Source of the DNA: Acidobacteriota bacterium
Lineage (GTDB): Bacteria > Acidobacteriota > Vicinamibacteria > Vicinamibacterales > CAVVIG01
DNA length: 36,302 nucleotides
Direction of reading: 5' to 3'
Assembly: GCA_018268955.1 (NCBI GenBank)
Contig: JAFDVO010000040.1
Coordinates: 1-36,302, forward strand
The notes under the pieces: model-generated
The model's database searches: none
Told to the model about the DNA's origin: nothing
The model's input: the letters and a program-made list of their open reading frames with translations, nothing else
Made by a program: the position numbers and the translations under genes
In this document: positions 1 to 8,472 of the stretch, in pieces
How the letters are laid out: each line of letters begins with the position of its first letter
Position numbering within the stretch: the stretch's first letter is position 1

Positions 1-1148
1 TTGTCGGTCAGATCCTTCCAGGTGCCGGCGACGCCGCGCACCTGCGCCTGGCCGCCAAGCTTGCCCTTGGTGCCGACCTCGCGCGCCACGCGCGAGACCT
101 CTGACGCGAACGCATTGAGCTGGTCCACCATCGTGTTCATGGTGTCCTTCAGCTCGAGGATCTCGCCCTTCACGTCGACGGTAATCTTTCGGGAGAGGTC
201 GCCCCTGGCGACGGCCGTCGTCACGCCGGCGATGTTGCGCACCTGCGCGGTCAGGTTGGAGGCCATCGCGTTGACGGAGTCCGTCAGGTCCTTCCACGTG
301 CCGGCGACGCCAGGTACGACCGCCTGTCCTCCAAGCTTGCCGTCGGTCCCGACCTCACGCGCCACGCGCGTCACTTCGGCCGCGAAGCCGCGCAGCTGAT
401 CGACCATCGTGTTGATGGCTTCCTTCAGCTGCAGGATCTCGCCGCGGACGTCCACGGTGATCTTCTTCGACAGGTCGCCGTTCGCGACGGCGATGGTCAC
501 GTCCGCGATGTTGCGCACCTGCGCGGTGAGGTTGCCGGCCATCTGGTTGACCGACTCGGTCAGTTCCTTCCAGACGCCCGACACCCCCTTCACTTGTGCC
601 TGACCGCCAAGCTTGCCCTCCGTGCCGACCTCGCGCGCGACGCGGGTCACCTCTGAGGTGAACACGGAGAGCTGGTCGATCATCTTGTTGACCAGCCGCG
701 CGGAGCGCAGGAACTCCCCTTCGAGCGGTCGCCCGTCCACTTCGAGCGCCATCGACTGGCCGAGGTCCCCCTTCGCGACCGCACCGACCGCGCGGGTGAC
801 CTCGGTGGTTGGCCAGACCAGGTCGTCGATGAGGGTGTTGATCGCCGCTACCTCGTCGGCCCAGCCGCCGACCACGCCGGGGACGGACATGCGCTGCTTG
901 AGCTTGCCTTCCTTGCCCACTGCCGTCGAGACGCGCGCGGTTTCCCGCGCCCGCCGCTCGCTCATCGTCGCGATGTCGTTGAAGGCGTCGGCGATCTTGC
1001 CGTCGACGCCCGTCAGGTCCGACGGCATGCGCACGGTGAAGTTGCCATCCCGGTACGCCAGCATCGCGGCAAGCAGTTGCCGCTGGAAGGCGTCCGGCGC
1101 GGGTGGAGGCACGAGCGTATCGGACGGGAACGAAGCCAGTGAATCCAT
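1..1148 (-). CDS. Multi-HAMP sensor histidine kinase, N-terminal part (partial)
   Basis: The gene reads leftward from an ATG at 1148 and stays open to the window edge, giving 382 residues without a stop. After a short N-terminus it consists of tandem HAMP-type units. The segment containing LTAQVRNIA, then V-x-GDLS-K/R-KITVDV, GEIL-LK and a [13 protein letters not shown] stretch recurs every 92 residues (276 bp in the DNA, for example 241-258 versus 517-534). No membrane segment is seen, so the sensor is probably cytoplasmic. This layout matches the poly-HAMP hybrid kinases related to fungal group III (Nik1/Os-1) kinases, in which stacked HAMPs pass a signal to a C-terminal kinase core. The kinase and any receiver domain lie outside the window, so that part is inferred from the family. 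An AGGTG-like ribosome site sits just upstream of the ATG. It is divergent from the winged-helix gene at 1334. Confidence 0.88.
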   Translation of the reverse strand, partial: MDSLASFPSDTLVPPPAPDAFQRQLLAAMLAYRDGNFTVRMPSDLTGVDGKIADAFNDIATMSERRARETARVSTAVGKEGKLKQRMSVPGVVGGWADEVAAINTLIDDLVWPTTEVTRAVGAVAKGDLGQSMALEVDGRPLEGEFLRSARLVNKMIDQLSVFTSEVTRVAREVGTEGKLGGQAQVKGVSGVWKELTESVNQMAGNLTAQVRNIADVTIAVANGDLSKKITVDVRGEILQLKEAINTMVDQLRGFAAEVTRVAREVGTDGKLGGQAVVPGVAGTWKDLTDSVNAMASNLTAQVRNIAGVTTAVARGDLSRKITVDVKGEILELKDTMNTMVDQLNAFASEVSRVAREVGTKGKLGGQAQVRGVAGTWKDLTD

Positions 1149-1269
1149 GACACCTCGAGCGCGACTGATTGGACGACACTCCGGCCGCCCTCGTGCATCG
1201 GTTGCAGTCGCAACTACCTGGACAGACGTGTAAGCGCGACGGGAGGAGCAAGCCGCGGGCCACTCATGC

Positions 1270-1283
1270 CACGTGTTCACGTG
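1270..1283. promoter_or_regulatory. Tandem CACGTG palindromes in divergent intergenic region
   Basis: Two copies of the palindrome CACGTG, separated by TT, lie between the divergent HAMP-kinase and winged-helix genes. A TACAAT hexamer at 1319-1324, just before the GTG at 1334, could be a -10 element for the rightward gene, although no good -35 is visible. A double palindrome in a divergent promoter region is a reasonable operator candidate. No binding protein can be named from sequence alone. Confidence 0.3.
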
Positions 1284-1333
1284 TGTGTAGCCGAGCTAGG
1301 ATTCCGGCTTACGCGCCATACAATGCGGACCGG

Positions 1334-1729
1334 GTGGAACACTCGCGGCGCATCGAGCTGAGCGCGCACGTACGCGCGTTCCTGTACAGCTGCATCGACT
1401 CCGTCGAGCAGATGGACGTGCTGCTGCTGCTGCGCGCCTCCGGTACCGGGTGGTCGGCTCGCGGCGTGGCGGACGAGCTTGGCTTGCCCGATGCGCGCGC
1501 GCGGGCCTGGCTGGACGCGCTCGCCGCGCGGGGCCTGGCGCACGCGACGGTTCGGGACGAGGTGACCTACACCTTCAGGCCGGCCTCGGAGACGCTCGGC
1601 CAGTACTGCGACGAGCTGGCAGCGGTCATTGAGTCCTCACGCGCCGCCGTCGTGCGCTTCGTCGCGGAGCTGCCACCACCGGCGCTGCGCAGCTTCGCGA
1701 ACGCGTTCAAGCTACGGGACACGGAGTAG
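1334..1729 (+). CDS. Winged helix-turn-helix protein, unknown specificity
   Basis: This is a 131-residue protein if translation starts at the GTG at 1334. The frame is open further upstream to 1169, but that stretch looks like non-coding, arginine-rich translation of the promoter region, so the later start was chosen. The middle (about residues 20-75) has a winged-helix pattern: a helical segment ending in DVLLLLR, a recognition-helix-like stretch around SARGVADELGLPDARARAWLD, then a small wing. The C-terminal half is a helix suited to dimerisation. Only 2 bp separate it from the next gene, so it is probably cotranscribed with the two small membrane proteins. I do not recognise a named family. 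It may regulate this small operon or the divergent kinase; that is inference. Confidence 0.65.
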   Translation: MEHSRRIELSAHVRAFLYSCIDSVEQMDVLLLLRASGTGWSARGVADELGLPDARARAWLDALAARGLAHATVRDEVTYTFRPASETLGQYCDELAAVIESSRAAVVRFVAELPPPALRSFANAFKLRDTE

Positions 1730-1731
1730 CC

Positions 1732-1989
1732 ATGGCCACGCTCGTCTATCTGCTGTGTGCCCTCACCAGTGCGGCGTGCGCGGTGCTCCTCACACGCGAG
1801 TACCGCCGTGCCCGCTCCCGCCTGCTCTTGTGGAGCAGCACGGCGTTCGTCGGCTTCGCGATCAACAACGTGCTGGTATTCGCGGATTACACGCTGGTGC
1901 CGGAACTCGATCTGACGCTGCTGCGCGCCCTCGTGGCGCTTGCCTCGGTGGCGCTGCTGCTCTACGCGTTCGTCTGGGAGCAGGCATGA
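1732..1989 (+). CDS. Small membrane protein, DUF5985-like (first copy)
   Basis: An 85-residue protein that is almost entirely hydrophobic, with three predicted transmembrane helices (about residues 3-19, 33-52 and 61-80) and a basic loop REYRRARSR after the first. It resembles the uncharacterised DUF5985 family, whose members are about 85-90 residues long and occur as adjacent pairs. The start ATG is 2 bp after the stop of the winged-helix gene, and its stop overlaps the next start (ATGA). It is therefore the middle gene of a tight three-gene unit. No catalytic residues are apparent. It probably forms a complex with its neighbour in the inner membrane, but its function is unknown. Confidence 0.7.
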   Translation: MATLVYLLCALTSAACAVLLTREYRRARSRLLLWSSTAFVGFAINNVLVFADYTLVPELDLTLLRALVALASVALLLYAFVWEQA

Positions 1990-2243
1990 CCCTCGTTCCC
2001 TTCATTCACGGGGCTGTCGCCATGGGCGCCGCGCTCGTCGGCGTGTTCTTCCTGCGGTTCTGGAAACAGGCGCACGACCGGTTGTTCCTGTTCTTCGCGC
2101 TCGCCTTCTTCATCCTCGGCGCCGACTACGTGATGCTCGGCCTGCTCTCATATGCCACCGAATGGCGGATTCCGGTGTTCACCGTCCGCCTCTGCGCGTT
2201 CCTCATCATCCTCATCGGGATCGCCGACAAGAACCGCCGCTGA
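1986..2243 (+). CDS. Small membrane protein, DUF5985-like (second copy)
   Basis: This 85-residue protein has three hydrophobic helices (about residues 5-24, 32-55 and 62-80), a short basic loop between the first two (RFWKQAHDR), and a basic tail (DKNRR). The start ATG overlaps the previous stop by 4 bp, indicating translational coupling. In length, helix spacing and the position of the basic loop it is a diverged paralogue of the preceding protein, which suggests a heteromeric pair. Longer in-frame extensions upstream lie within the previous gene and were not used. The function is unknown. Confidence 0.7.
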   Translation: MTLVPFIHGAVAMGAALVGVFFLRFWKQAHDRLFLFFALAFFILGADYVMLGLLSYATEWRIPVFTVRLCAFLIILIGIADKNRR

Positions 2244-2256
2244 TACCATCGCAGGC

Positions 2257-2958
2257 ATGACTCCGGATCAGCTCGCCCAGGGGCTGCTCTACTACATCGT
2301 CTTCCTCTTCTCGACGACCTTCCATGAAGCCGCGCACGCGTGGGCGGCCATGCGGGGCGGAGACCTCACGGCCTACCACGGGGGGCAGGTCTCGATCGAC
2401 CCGACGCCACACATCCGCCGCGAGCCGTTCGGGATGGTGATTCTGCCGCTCCTCTCAACTCTGACATCGGGGTGGCCCTTCGGCTTCGCGAGCGCGCCGT
2501 ACGACCCACGCTGGGCGATGCGATATCCGAAGCGAGCGGGGTGGATGGCGCTGGCGGGACCAGCGGCAAACATGGCGCTCGTGGTTCTCGCCGTGATCGT
2601 GATCAAGGTCGGCGTCATGACCGGGGTCTTCCTGCCACCCGGTTCCGCCGGGTTCGGACGCATCGTCGACACCGCGGCCGGCGGGATGTGGCCAGGCGTC
2701 GCCGCGTTCACGAGCGCCGTGTTTTCGATGAACCTGCTGCTGGCCACCCTCAACCTGATCCCGCTGCCGCCACTCGATGGGAGCGGTGCCATCCTCCTCT
2801 TCATGAACGATCGGATGGCCAACAGCTACCAGGAGATGATCTGGTCGTCGCCGATGCTGGGCATGATCGGCATGCTGGCCGCGTGGAGAGCCGTGGACGT
2901 CGTGTTCGCGCCGGTATTCCGCTTGTTCGTTCAGATCACGTACCCGGGCGTGTTCTGA
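2257..2958 (+). CDS. Site-2 protease family (M50) membrane metalloprotease
   Basis: This 233-residue integral membrane protein carries the HExxH zinc motif HEAAH at residues 23-27 in the first helix. The second conserved motif, NLIPLPPLDGS, lies about residues 166-176 and supplies the third metal ligand aspartate. This is the compact M50B type without PDZ or CBS domains, similar to the FPxPPLDG proteins found widely in bacteria. Such enzymes cleave substrates within the membrane; the substrate here cannot be told. ATG at 2257 was chosen because the HExxH helix begins about 20 residues later, as is usual. The gene starts 13 bp after the preceding small membrane protein and may share its transcript. 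Confidence 0.9.
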   Translation: MTPDQLAQGLLYYIVFLFSTTFHEAAHAWAAMRGGDLTAYHGGQVSIDPTPHIRREPFGMVILPLLSTLTSGWPFGFASAPYDPRWAMRYPKRAGWMALAGPAANMALVVLAVIVIKVGVMTGVFLPPGSAGFGRIVDTAAGGMWPGVAAFTSAVFSMNLLLATLNLIPLPPLDGSGAILLFMNDRMANSYQEMIWSSPMLGMIGMLAAWRAVDVVFAPVFRLFVQITYPGVF

Positions 2959-2999
2959 GGCTCGGGGCTCGGAGTTCGGGTCTCGCGGCTGGGGAGCTG
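2958..2999. repeat. Short degenerate 7-bp repeat after the protease gene
   Basis: Immediately after the stop codon there are degenerate units of the form GGCTCGG (GGCTCGG, GGCTCGG, AGTTCGG, GTCTCGC, GGCTGGG). This is the first of several intergenic arrays in the window with a period of about 7 bp. Confidence 0.5.
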
Positions 3000-3150
3000 T
3001 TGGGTTCTGCTACGCCGCCGTCGTGAGCGCGAACGCGATACCCGCGGTTGGCCTCCGCGGCCGCCGGAAAGGGTCGGTATTCAAGGGACTCGAGCGACGC
3101 CGGCCCGTGGCAGTGGCCTTGCTCCACCGTGCAGCGGAGGTAACGCGCGA

Positions 3151-3357
3151 ATGGACGCCGATCTCATTCGTCGTCAGGCACTGTACGAACTGCTGGCGGT
3201 GCCGGACCCGCCGGAGCTGCACCGCGGATACGTGCGGCGGCTCGAAGGCAAGCCGGATCGCCACGTGCAGCTGCCGATGCTGGCAGCCAAGTTCGTGCAG
3301 GCCCGCCTGCTCGAGATCCGCGAGCGCGCCCCGCTGACCGACGATATCAGCCGCTGA
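3151..3357 (+). CDS. Small hypothetical protein, 68 residues
   Basis: The open frame begins at an ATG preceded by a good ribosome-binding site (GGAGGT about 10 bases upstream). It encodes a charged, soluble 68-residue protein rich in leucine, arginine and aspartate, with two amphipathic helices likely (about residues 3-15 and 40-58). No signal peptide, membrane segment or cysteine is present. I do not recognise the family. It lies alone between the site-2 protease and the TonB receptor gene. The ribosome site and compact composition favour a real gene, but overlapping open frames on both strands in this GC-rich stretch leave doubt. Confidence 0.5.
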   Translation: MDADLIRRQALYELLAVPDPPELHRGYVRRLEGKPDRHVQLPMLAAKFVQARLLEIRERAPLTDDISR

Positions 3358-3464
3358 CACACGCGAGGCTCGTGCCTCGCGCCAGGGCGACAGCACGCGC
3401 ACCAGGTGCCCGTCTGCATGCCTGCGCGCGCGTCTTGCTGCCTTCGCAGCCCGCGCCGCACGTG

Positions 3465-3562
3465 CGTGCCCGCCTGCGCAGCCTGGCTGCCCCACCCGCC
3501 CCACCTGCCCTCCCCGCCTTGCCCGCCCCACCTGCCAAACCCGCCGTGCCTGCCCGAACGGC
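3465..3562. repeat. CCTGCC-type low-complexity array
   Basis: This C-rich stretch is built from degenerate units related to CCTGCC, CCCCACC and CTGCCC, with strong purine/pyrimidine asymmetry. It lies in the 280-bp gap before the TonB receptor gene and ends about 15 bp upstream of that gene's -10 element. The same unit family recurs, in both orientations, around 33541-33625 and 34018-34090. Confidence 0.6.
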
Positions 3563-3577
3563 GCAGCGGGTGGCAGG

Positions 3578-3583
3578 TATAAT
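3578..3583 (+). promoter_or_regulatory. Putative -10 element for the TonB receptor gene
   Basis: A perfect TATAAT hexamer occurs 55 bp upstream of the ATG at 3638. No recognisable -35 hexamer is found at the usual distance; that position falls at the edge of the CCTGCC array. The promoter may therefore need an activator, or a sigma factor that depends mainly on the -10. Confidence 0.5.
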
Positions 3584-3637
3584 TCGTAGGTTTGGCTGCC
3601 ACACCGGCAGCTTCCTGAACAGACTCCGAGAGGACCG

Positions 3638-6280
3638 ATGCGACGGCTTTCTGTATCGACGTGTGTACTGGCGACGCTCCTGACCGCTGCCTCCGCCGGG
3701 GCCGCCACCGTGACCGGCGTGGTGTCGGACTCGACAGGCGGTGTCCTGGGTGGCGCGACCGTCGTGCTCCGAGGGGTGGCGACCGGCCAGGAGAAGGCGG
3801 TGGATACCGACGCGAGCGGTCGGTTCACCATCGACACGCCGACGGCGGGCACCTACCTGGTGATCGTGCGCCGCACCGGCTTCTCCGAGGCCGCACGCAC
3901 CATCGACATCGCGAGCGAGAGCGAGACGATCGATGTGGCCGTCCAGCTCGAGGTCGGCGTGGTGTCGGCGCAGGTCAGCGTGACCGCGAACCGCGCCGCG
4001 CGTGAGACGCGCACCATCCCCCTGCACGTCGAGAGCGTCAGCGGTGCGGCGATCGAACAGGCGAACACGCTGTCAACCGGCGACGCGCTCGCCAACCTGG
4101 CGAACATCACGCCGGTCGGCAACGGCCCGTTTGGCGTCCGGCCGCGCCTCCGCGGCCTGGACTCGACCCGCATGCTCGTCCTCGTGGACGGCGAACGCCT
4201 CAACACCGCGCGCCAGGCGACCGACCGCACCGGCGCCGAAACCGGCCTGGTGTCGCCCGATGCGATCAGCCGTATCGAAATCGTCAACGGCGCAGGCACG
4301 TTGCTCTACGGCTCGGACGCACTGGCCGGCACGGTCAACATCATCACCAACGAACCGGGATTCTCGGACCAGACGCGGCTGATCTACGGGGTGAACGGCT
4401 TCTACAGCACCAACGAGAACGGGCGGCGCGGCACCGCCACCGTCGGCGTCACGGCCCCGCGCTATGCCGTCCGCGTCCAGGCCGGCCTCGAGGCGTTCGA
4501 CAACTACAAGGCCGGAACGTTCACCTCCGAGAACACCCGTCCGTACTTCACCTCCGGTCAACTCACGCGGACTGACACCATCGACACGAACTTCGGCTTC
4601 GCCTTCAACGCGTTCCCCGACCCGTTCAACGAACCGTTCGTGCGCACCAGCCGTGAGATCCCGAGTTCCGGCGCCAACGGCAACTTCCTGAACCTGTCGA
4701 GCCTGATCCGCGTGGGCGACCGTCGAACCGTTCGCATCCGGTACCAGCGCCGACGGATGGAGGACGTCGGGTTCCCGGACTTCCAGCCGCCCTACTTCTT
4801 CAACGCCACGTCGCTCCCGTTCAGCAACCTCGACCGCGTGTCGGCCCGGTATGAGGCGCAGGCGGTCACGCCGTGGCTGGCGAACCTCTCGCTGACGGCC
4901 CACTACCAGCGCACCGACCGGATGCTCCAGAACCTCCTCCCGGTGCAGTTCCCCGCGCCTGCGGCGACGTTCTTCCCCATCTCGGTCTTCCGCCTCGACA
5001 TCCTGTCGCAGACCGAGCAGCGTGTCTGGACGCCAGGCGTCGACCTCCAGGCGGTCCTGTTGCCCGCCTCGCACCACGTGCTGACCACCGGGCTCACCTT
5101 CTACAGGGACCGGAGCAGCGACGTGCGGACGACGAGCACGACGACCTCGATGCTGGGTCAGGTGGCGCTGGGTGCGCGCGGGCCGGCGGCAGTGGTCTTC
5201 CCCACGCCGGTGGTGCTGGGTCCCCCGTCGCTCGCCCGGCCGGTTCGCGTGCCGGACGCCAGCCTCCAGAACATCGCGCTGTTCGCGCAGGATGAGTGGA
5301 AGCTGCTGCCGAACGTGTCGGTGGTCACCGGCCTCCGCGGCGACTTCTACAACGTCACGACCAAGGCCACGCCGGGCTACGACATCCAGTCGGTGGTCGG
5401 CGGTGCCCGCCCGGCGATCGACCCGAGCACGTTGCCCGACCCGAACGGGGCGACCTACGCGCGCCGTTCGCTCACCGGTGACATCGGCCTCAACGTCAAC
5501 AGCGGCGGCACGATCAGCCCCTTCGTGCGCTACGGCCGCAGCTACCGTCACCCCAACCTCGAGGAGATGCTCTACGCGGGTCCAGCGACCGCTGGGAACA
5601 TCGCGCCGAACGTCCGGGTAAAGCCGGAGACCGGCAACAACTTCGACGCGGGCGCCAAGTTCACGCTGCCACGAGTGACCGGCGGCGCGTACTTCTTCCT
5701 GAACCAGTACAAGAACTTCATCGTCCAGGACCTGGCCATCGCGCAGACGAGTGCCGGGCCGCTGGCGCAGGCCACCAACTACGCGGACGTCCGCATCGGC
5801 GGGCTCGAACTCAATGCCGACGCGCCGCTCAACGTCGCAGGCGGCATCCTCACGCTCAGCGGATCCTCGGCGTACACGCGCGGCACGATTACGAGCGGCA
5901 TCAACCCGCTCAATGGCACCGCGCTCGACGGCACGCCAGCGGACAACATCAGCCCACTGAAGGTGGTGCTCGCCGCGCGCTTCACGGAACCCGGCGGACG
6001 TTGGTGGGTGGATTACGGCGCGCGCACGCAGACGAAGGTCAATCGGATCACGCCCACCCTGTTGACCTCGCCCTTCACCGTGGCACAGGACTTCCTGTCG
6101 CTGGACGGGTTCACGGTCCAGCGCGTCGGTTGGGGTGTCAACCTCTCCCGCAACCGGGAGCGGCTGGGGCTCACCTTCGCGATCGAGAACCTGACCGACC
6201 GCTTCTATCGTGAGCAGTTCCAGTTTGCCCCCTCGCGCGGGCGGACTTTCACGATGGGCATCAGCACCGGCGCGTTCTAG
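3638..6280 (+). CDS. TonB-dependent outer-membrane receptor with carboxypeptidase-regulatory-like domain
   Basis: This 880-residue protein starts with a signal peptide (about residues 1-22, ending AGA). A carboxypeptidase-regulatory-like beta sandwich follows (about 24-105, containing VTGVVSDSTGG). The plug domain (about 120-230) includes LRGLDSTRMLVLVDGERL and the end-of-plug pattern RIEIVNGAGTLLYGSDALAG. A 22-strand barrel of roughly 640 residues completes it, with a final aromatic residue (GAF) typical of BAM-assembled barrels. Such receptors import scarce ligands using TonB-ExbBD energy. The plug resembles haem and cobalamin-type receptors more than SusC, but the ligand cannot be assigned. 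It stands alone with no SusD partner or periplasmic binding protein beside it. The start is supported by a GAGAGGA ribosome site. Confidence 0.92.
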   Translation: MRRLSVSTCVLATLLTAASAGAATVTGVVSDSTGGVLGGATVVLRGVATGQEKAVDTDASGRFTIDTPTAGTYLVIVRRTGFSEAARTIDIASESETIDVAVQLEVGVVSAQVSVTANRAARETRTIPLHVESVSGAAIEQANTLSTGDALANLANITPVGNGPFGVRPRLRGLDSTRMLVLVDGERLNTARQATDRTGAETGLVSPDAISRIEIVNGAGTLLYGSDALAGTVNIITNEPGFSDQTRLIYGVNGFYSTNENGRRGTATVGVTAPRYAVRVQAGLEAFDNYKAGTFTSENTRPYFTSGQLTRTDTIDTNFGFAFNAFPDPFNEPFVRTSREIPSSGANGNFLNLSSLIRVGDRRTVRIRYQRRRMEDVGFPDFQPPYFFNATSLPFSNLDRVSARYEAQAVTPWLANLSLTAHYQRTDRMLQNLLPVQFPAPAATFFPISVFRLDILSQTEQRVWTPGVDLQAVLLPASHHVLTTGLTFYRDRSSDVRTTSTTTSMLGQVALGARGPAAVVFPTPVVLGPPSLARPVRVPDASLQNIALFAQDEWKLLPNVSVVTGLRGDFYNVTTKATPGYDIQSVVGGARPAIDPSTLPDPNGATYARRSLTGDIGLNVNSGGTISPFVRYGRSYRHPNLEEMLYAGPATAGNIAPNVRVKPETGNNFDAGAKFTLPRVTGGAYFFLNQYKNFIVQDLAIAQTSAGPLAQATNYADVRIGGLELNADAPLNVAGGILTLSGSSAYTRGTITSGINPLNGTALDGTPADNISPLKVVLAARFTEPGGRWWVDYGARTQTKVNRITPTLLTSPFTVAQDFLSLDGFTVQRVGWGVNLSRNRERLGLTFAIENLTDRFYREQFQFAPSRGRTFTMGISTGAF

Positions 6281-6299
6281 GGCGCTGGCGCGCGCGTGA

Positions 6300-6341
6300 G
6301 CGGGCTTCTCCTCGACCGTACGGTCGAGCTGAGAAGCCCGC
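6300..6341 (+). terminator. Long perfect hairpin after the TonB receptor gene
   Basis: GCGGGCTTCTC (6300-6310) pairs perfectly with GAGAAGCCCGC (6331-6341). The inner CTCGACCG (6311-6318) pairs with CGGTCGAG (6321-6328), leaving a 2-bp centre and a 2-base bulge. This 19-bp stem starts 20 bp after the receptor stop. There is no T-run behind it, so it is either a non-canonical terminator or a 3'-end stabiliser. Confidence 0.65.
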
Positions 6342-6395
6342 CAGCTCTGCTAACATCCTTCCGAATTCGGGCGGCAGTCAATCGCCCGCTCCACC

Positions 6396-8315
6396 ATGCC
6401 GCACCGCATTACCGACCCACGGGAACGGGCCGAGGCACAGCTCCGGATCACCGAGGAGCGATTCCGCCAGATCTTCGAGAACGCCGCCGTCGGCATTGCG
6501 GAGGTCGGCGCCGATGGCCGCTTCGTCATGGTCAACGGCACGCTGTGCGAAATCACCGGCTACTCGCGACACGAACTCCTCCAGCGCAGCTTCCAGGACA
6601 TCACCCATCCGGACGACCTGACCGCGGACCTCGAGCTGGCGGAGCGGCTGGCCAGGGGCGAACTCCAGCAGTACAGCATGGAGAAGCGGTACATCCGGAA
6701 GGACGGCGAGGTGGTGTTCGTCAACCTGTCGGGCTCCGCGGTCCGCAGTGCGAACGGCGAGTTCATGCACTACGTCGCCGTCGTCGAGGACATCACCGAT
6801 CGCAAGCGTGCCGCGGAGGCGCTGCGCCAGAGCGAGCAGCAGTTCCGCAGCGTGTTCGAGCATGCCGCGACCGGCATTGCCATCGCCGACATGGATGGCC
6901 AGTTCATGCAGTGCAATCCGGCGTACGAGAAGCTCGTCGGCTACACCGAGGCGGAGCTGCACGGCATGCGATTCGGCGACCTCGTTCACCCGGACGACAG
7001 GGCCGAGAACATGCGACGCACACTGGAACTCCGCCGCGGCCTCGTCCCGCACTTCGAGATAGAGAACCGGTACGTGCGGCGCGACGGCAGCAGCGTGTGG
7101 GTCCGCAAGTTCCTCTCCGTCCTGCACGACGATCAGGATGCGCCGGTGCGGGTGATGGCGCTCGTGAGCGACATCACCAGCGAACGTGAACGCCAGCAGA
7201 TGGAGCGCGAGGCCATGCGCCAGAAGGACGAATTCATCGCCGTCCTCGCCCACGAGCTGCGCAACCCGCTTGCCCCTATTCGGACGTCGGTGGCCGTGCT
7301 GCGCACGCTCGGAGCAACGGACCCTGCGCTCGAACGCTGCCGCGACGTGATCGATCGGCAGGTCACGCACATGGCGCGTCTCATCGACGACCTGCTCGAC
7401 GTCTCACGCCTCAGTCGCGGGGAACTGCGGCTTCAACGGGCGCCCGCGTCCCTTGGCGCGATCGTCACGCAGGCGATTGAGCTTGCAGAGCCGTTCATCC
7501 ATCAGCAGCGCCAGCGCCTTGTCGTCGGGGGCCCTCCGGACGGGTTCATTATCGATGCTGACGCCGCGCGGCTGACGCAGGTACTCGGGAACCTCCTGCA
7601 TAACGCAGCCAAGTACAGCCCGCCGGATACGGAGATCCACCTCACTGTCGCCATCGAGGATGGGGAGGTCGTCATCGCGGTGCGCGACCAGGGGCTCGGC
7701 ATACCCGCCAGCCAGCTGACCCGCGTCTTCGACCTGTTCGCCCAGACAGACAACGCCCGCGAATTGAGCAAGGGCGGACTCGGCATCGGGCTGGCGCTCG
7801 CGAAACGCCTCGTCGACATGCACGGCGGCTCGATCACGGCGTGCAGCGATGGCCCCGGGCGCGGGAGCACCTTCACCGTGCGGCTTCCGGCCGCCACGGA
7901 CGCCCAGCGCACAACCGCGCTCGAGCCGTCGCAGCAGGCCGCCGACCGCACGCCTCCGCAGGCCAGGCGCGTCCTCGTGGCGGACGACAACGCCGACGCC
8001 GCCGAGATGATCGCGATGCTCTTCGAACTCGCAGGGTGCGAGGTGCGCCAGGTCCACGACGGCGAGTCGGCGGTGCTCGAAGCGGAGCGCTTCCGGCCGG
8101 ATCTCGTCATCCTCGACATCGGCATGCCCGGCATGGACGGCCACGAGGCCTGCCAGCAGATCCGCCGGGCGCCATGGGGCGCTTCCATGACCGTCGTCGC
8201 GCTGACGGGACGCGGGCAGGACGCGGACAGGCAACTGAGCGCCCTGTCCGGCTTCGATCAGCACTTCGTGAAGCCGGTGGACACCGACGCGCTGCTGCAC
8301 CTGCTGCAGCGGTAA
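6396..8315 (+). CDS. PAS-PAS hybrid sensor histidine kinase with C-terminal receiver
   Basis: A 639-residue soluble protein without membrane helices. Two PAS/PAC modules (about residues 18-135 and 145-262) precede a HisKA domain with phospho-acceptor His286 in the H-box HELRNPL. The HATPase domain shows the N-box (LGNLLHNAAKYSP), G1 (DQGLGIP), the F-box (FDLFAQ) and G2 (GGLGIGLALAK). A receiver domain (about 525-639) has the acidic pair DD, phospho-acceptor Asp574 (VILDIGMPGMDG) and a late lysine (FVKP). The receiver is fused, and no separate regulator or output gene is adjacent, so the phosphoryl target lies elsewhere. The PAS domains suggest a cytoplasmic ligand, redox or light input; no cofactor-binding residues can be assigned confidently. 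Confidence 0.92.
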   Translation: MPHRITDPRERAEAQLRITEERFRQIFENAAVGIAEVGADGRFVMVNGTLCEITGYSRHELLQRSFQDITHPDDLTADLELAERLARGELQQYSMEKRYIRKDGEVVFVNLSGSAVRSANGEFMHYVAVVEDITDRKRAAEALRQSEQQFRSVFEHAATGIAIADMDGQFMQCNPAYEKLVGYTEAELHGMRFGDLVHPDDRAENMRRTLELRRGLVPHFEIENRYVRRDGSSVWVRKFLSVLHDDQDAPVRVMALVSDITSERERQQMEREAMRQKDEFIAVLAHELRNPLAPIRTSVAVLRTLGATDPALERCRDVIDRQVTHMARLIDDLLDVSRLSRGELRLQRAPASLGAIVTQAIELAEPFIHQQRQRLVVGGPPDGFIIDADAARLTQVLGNLLHNAAKYSPPDTEIHLTVAIEDGEVVIAVRDQGLGIPASQLTRVFDLFAQTDNARELSKGGLGIGLALAKRLVDMHGGSITACSDGPGRGSTFTVRLPAATDAQRTTALEPSQQAADRTPPQARRVLVADDNADAAEMIAMLFELAGCEVRQVHDGESAVLEAERFRPDLVILDIGMPGMDGHEACQQIRRAPWGASMTVVALTGRGQDADRQLSALSGFDQHFVKPVDTDALLHLLQR

Positions 8316-8378
8316 TGCCGCAGCCGTCGAGCGGAGCGTGTGAATCTGTTTGCGAGGAATGGCGGGGGAAAGAAGAGA

Positions 8379-8456
8379 TGGTCGGGATGGCGGGATTCGA
8401 ACCCACGACCCCCAGACCCCCAGTCTGGTGCGCTAGCCAGGCTGCGCTACATCCCG
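8379..8456 (-). tRNA. tRNA-Pro (anticodon GGG)
   Basis: Read on the minus strand, a complete 78-nt cloverleaf is visible. The acceptor stem CGGGATG pairs with CATCCCG, the D stem is GCGC/GCGC, and the anticodon stem CCAGA/TCTGG encloses CTGGGGG (anticodon GGG). The T arm is GTGGG-TTCGAAT-CCCGC. Discriminator A is followed by an encoded CCA. It begins 16 bp after the MerR-family gene stop and may be processed from the same transcript. Confidence 0.97.
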
Positions 8457-8472
8457 AACCGTGCTGACTATT

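Noticed and set aside
4073..5551. A 492-codon minus-strand open frame opposite the TonB receptor gene.
   Set aside because: It has no recognisable domain and biased composition, and it covers the conserved plug and barrel of the receptor. It is a codon-bias artefact.
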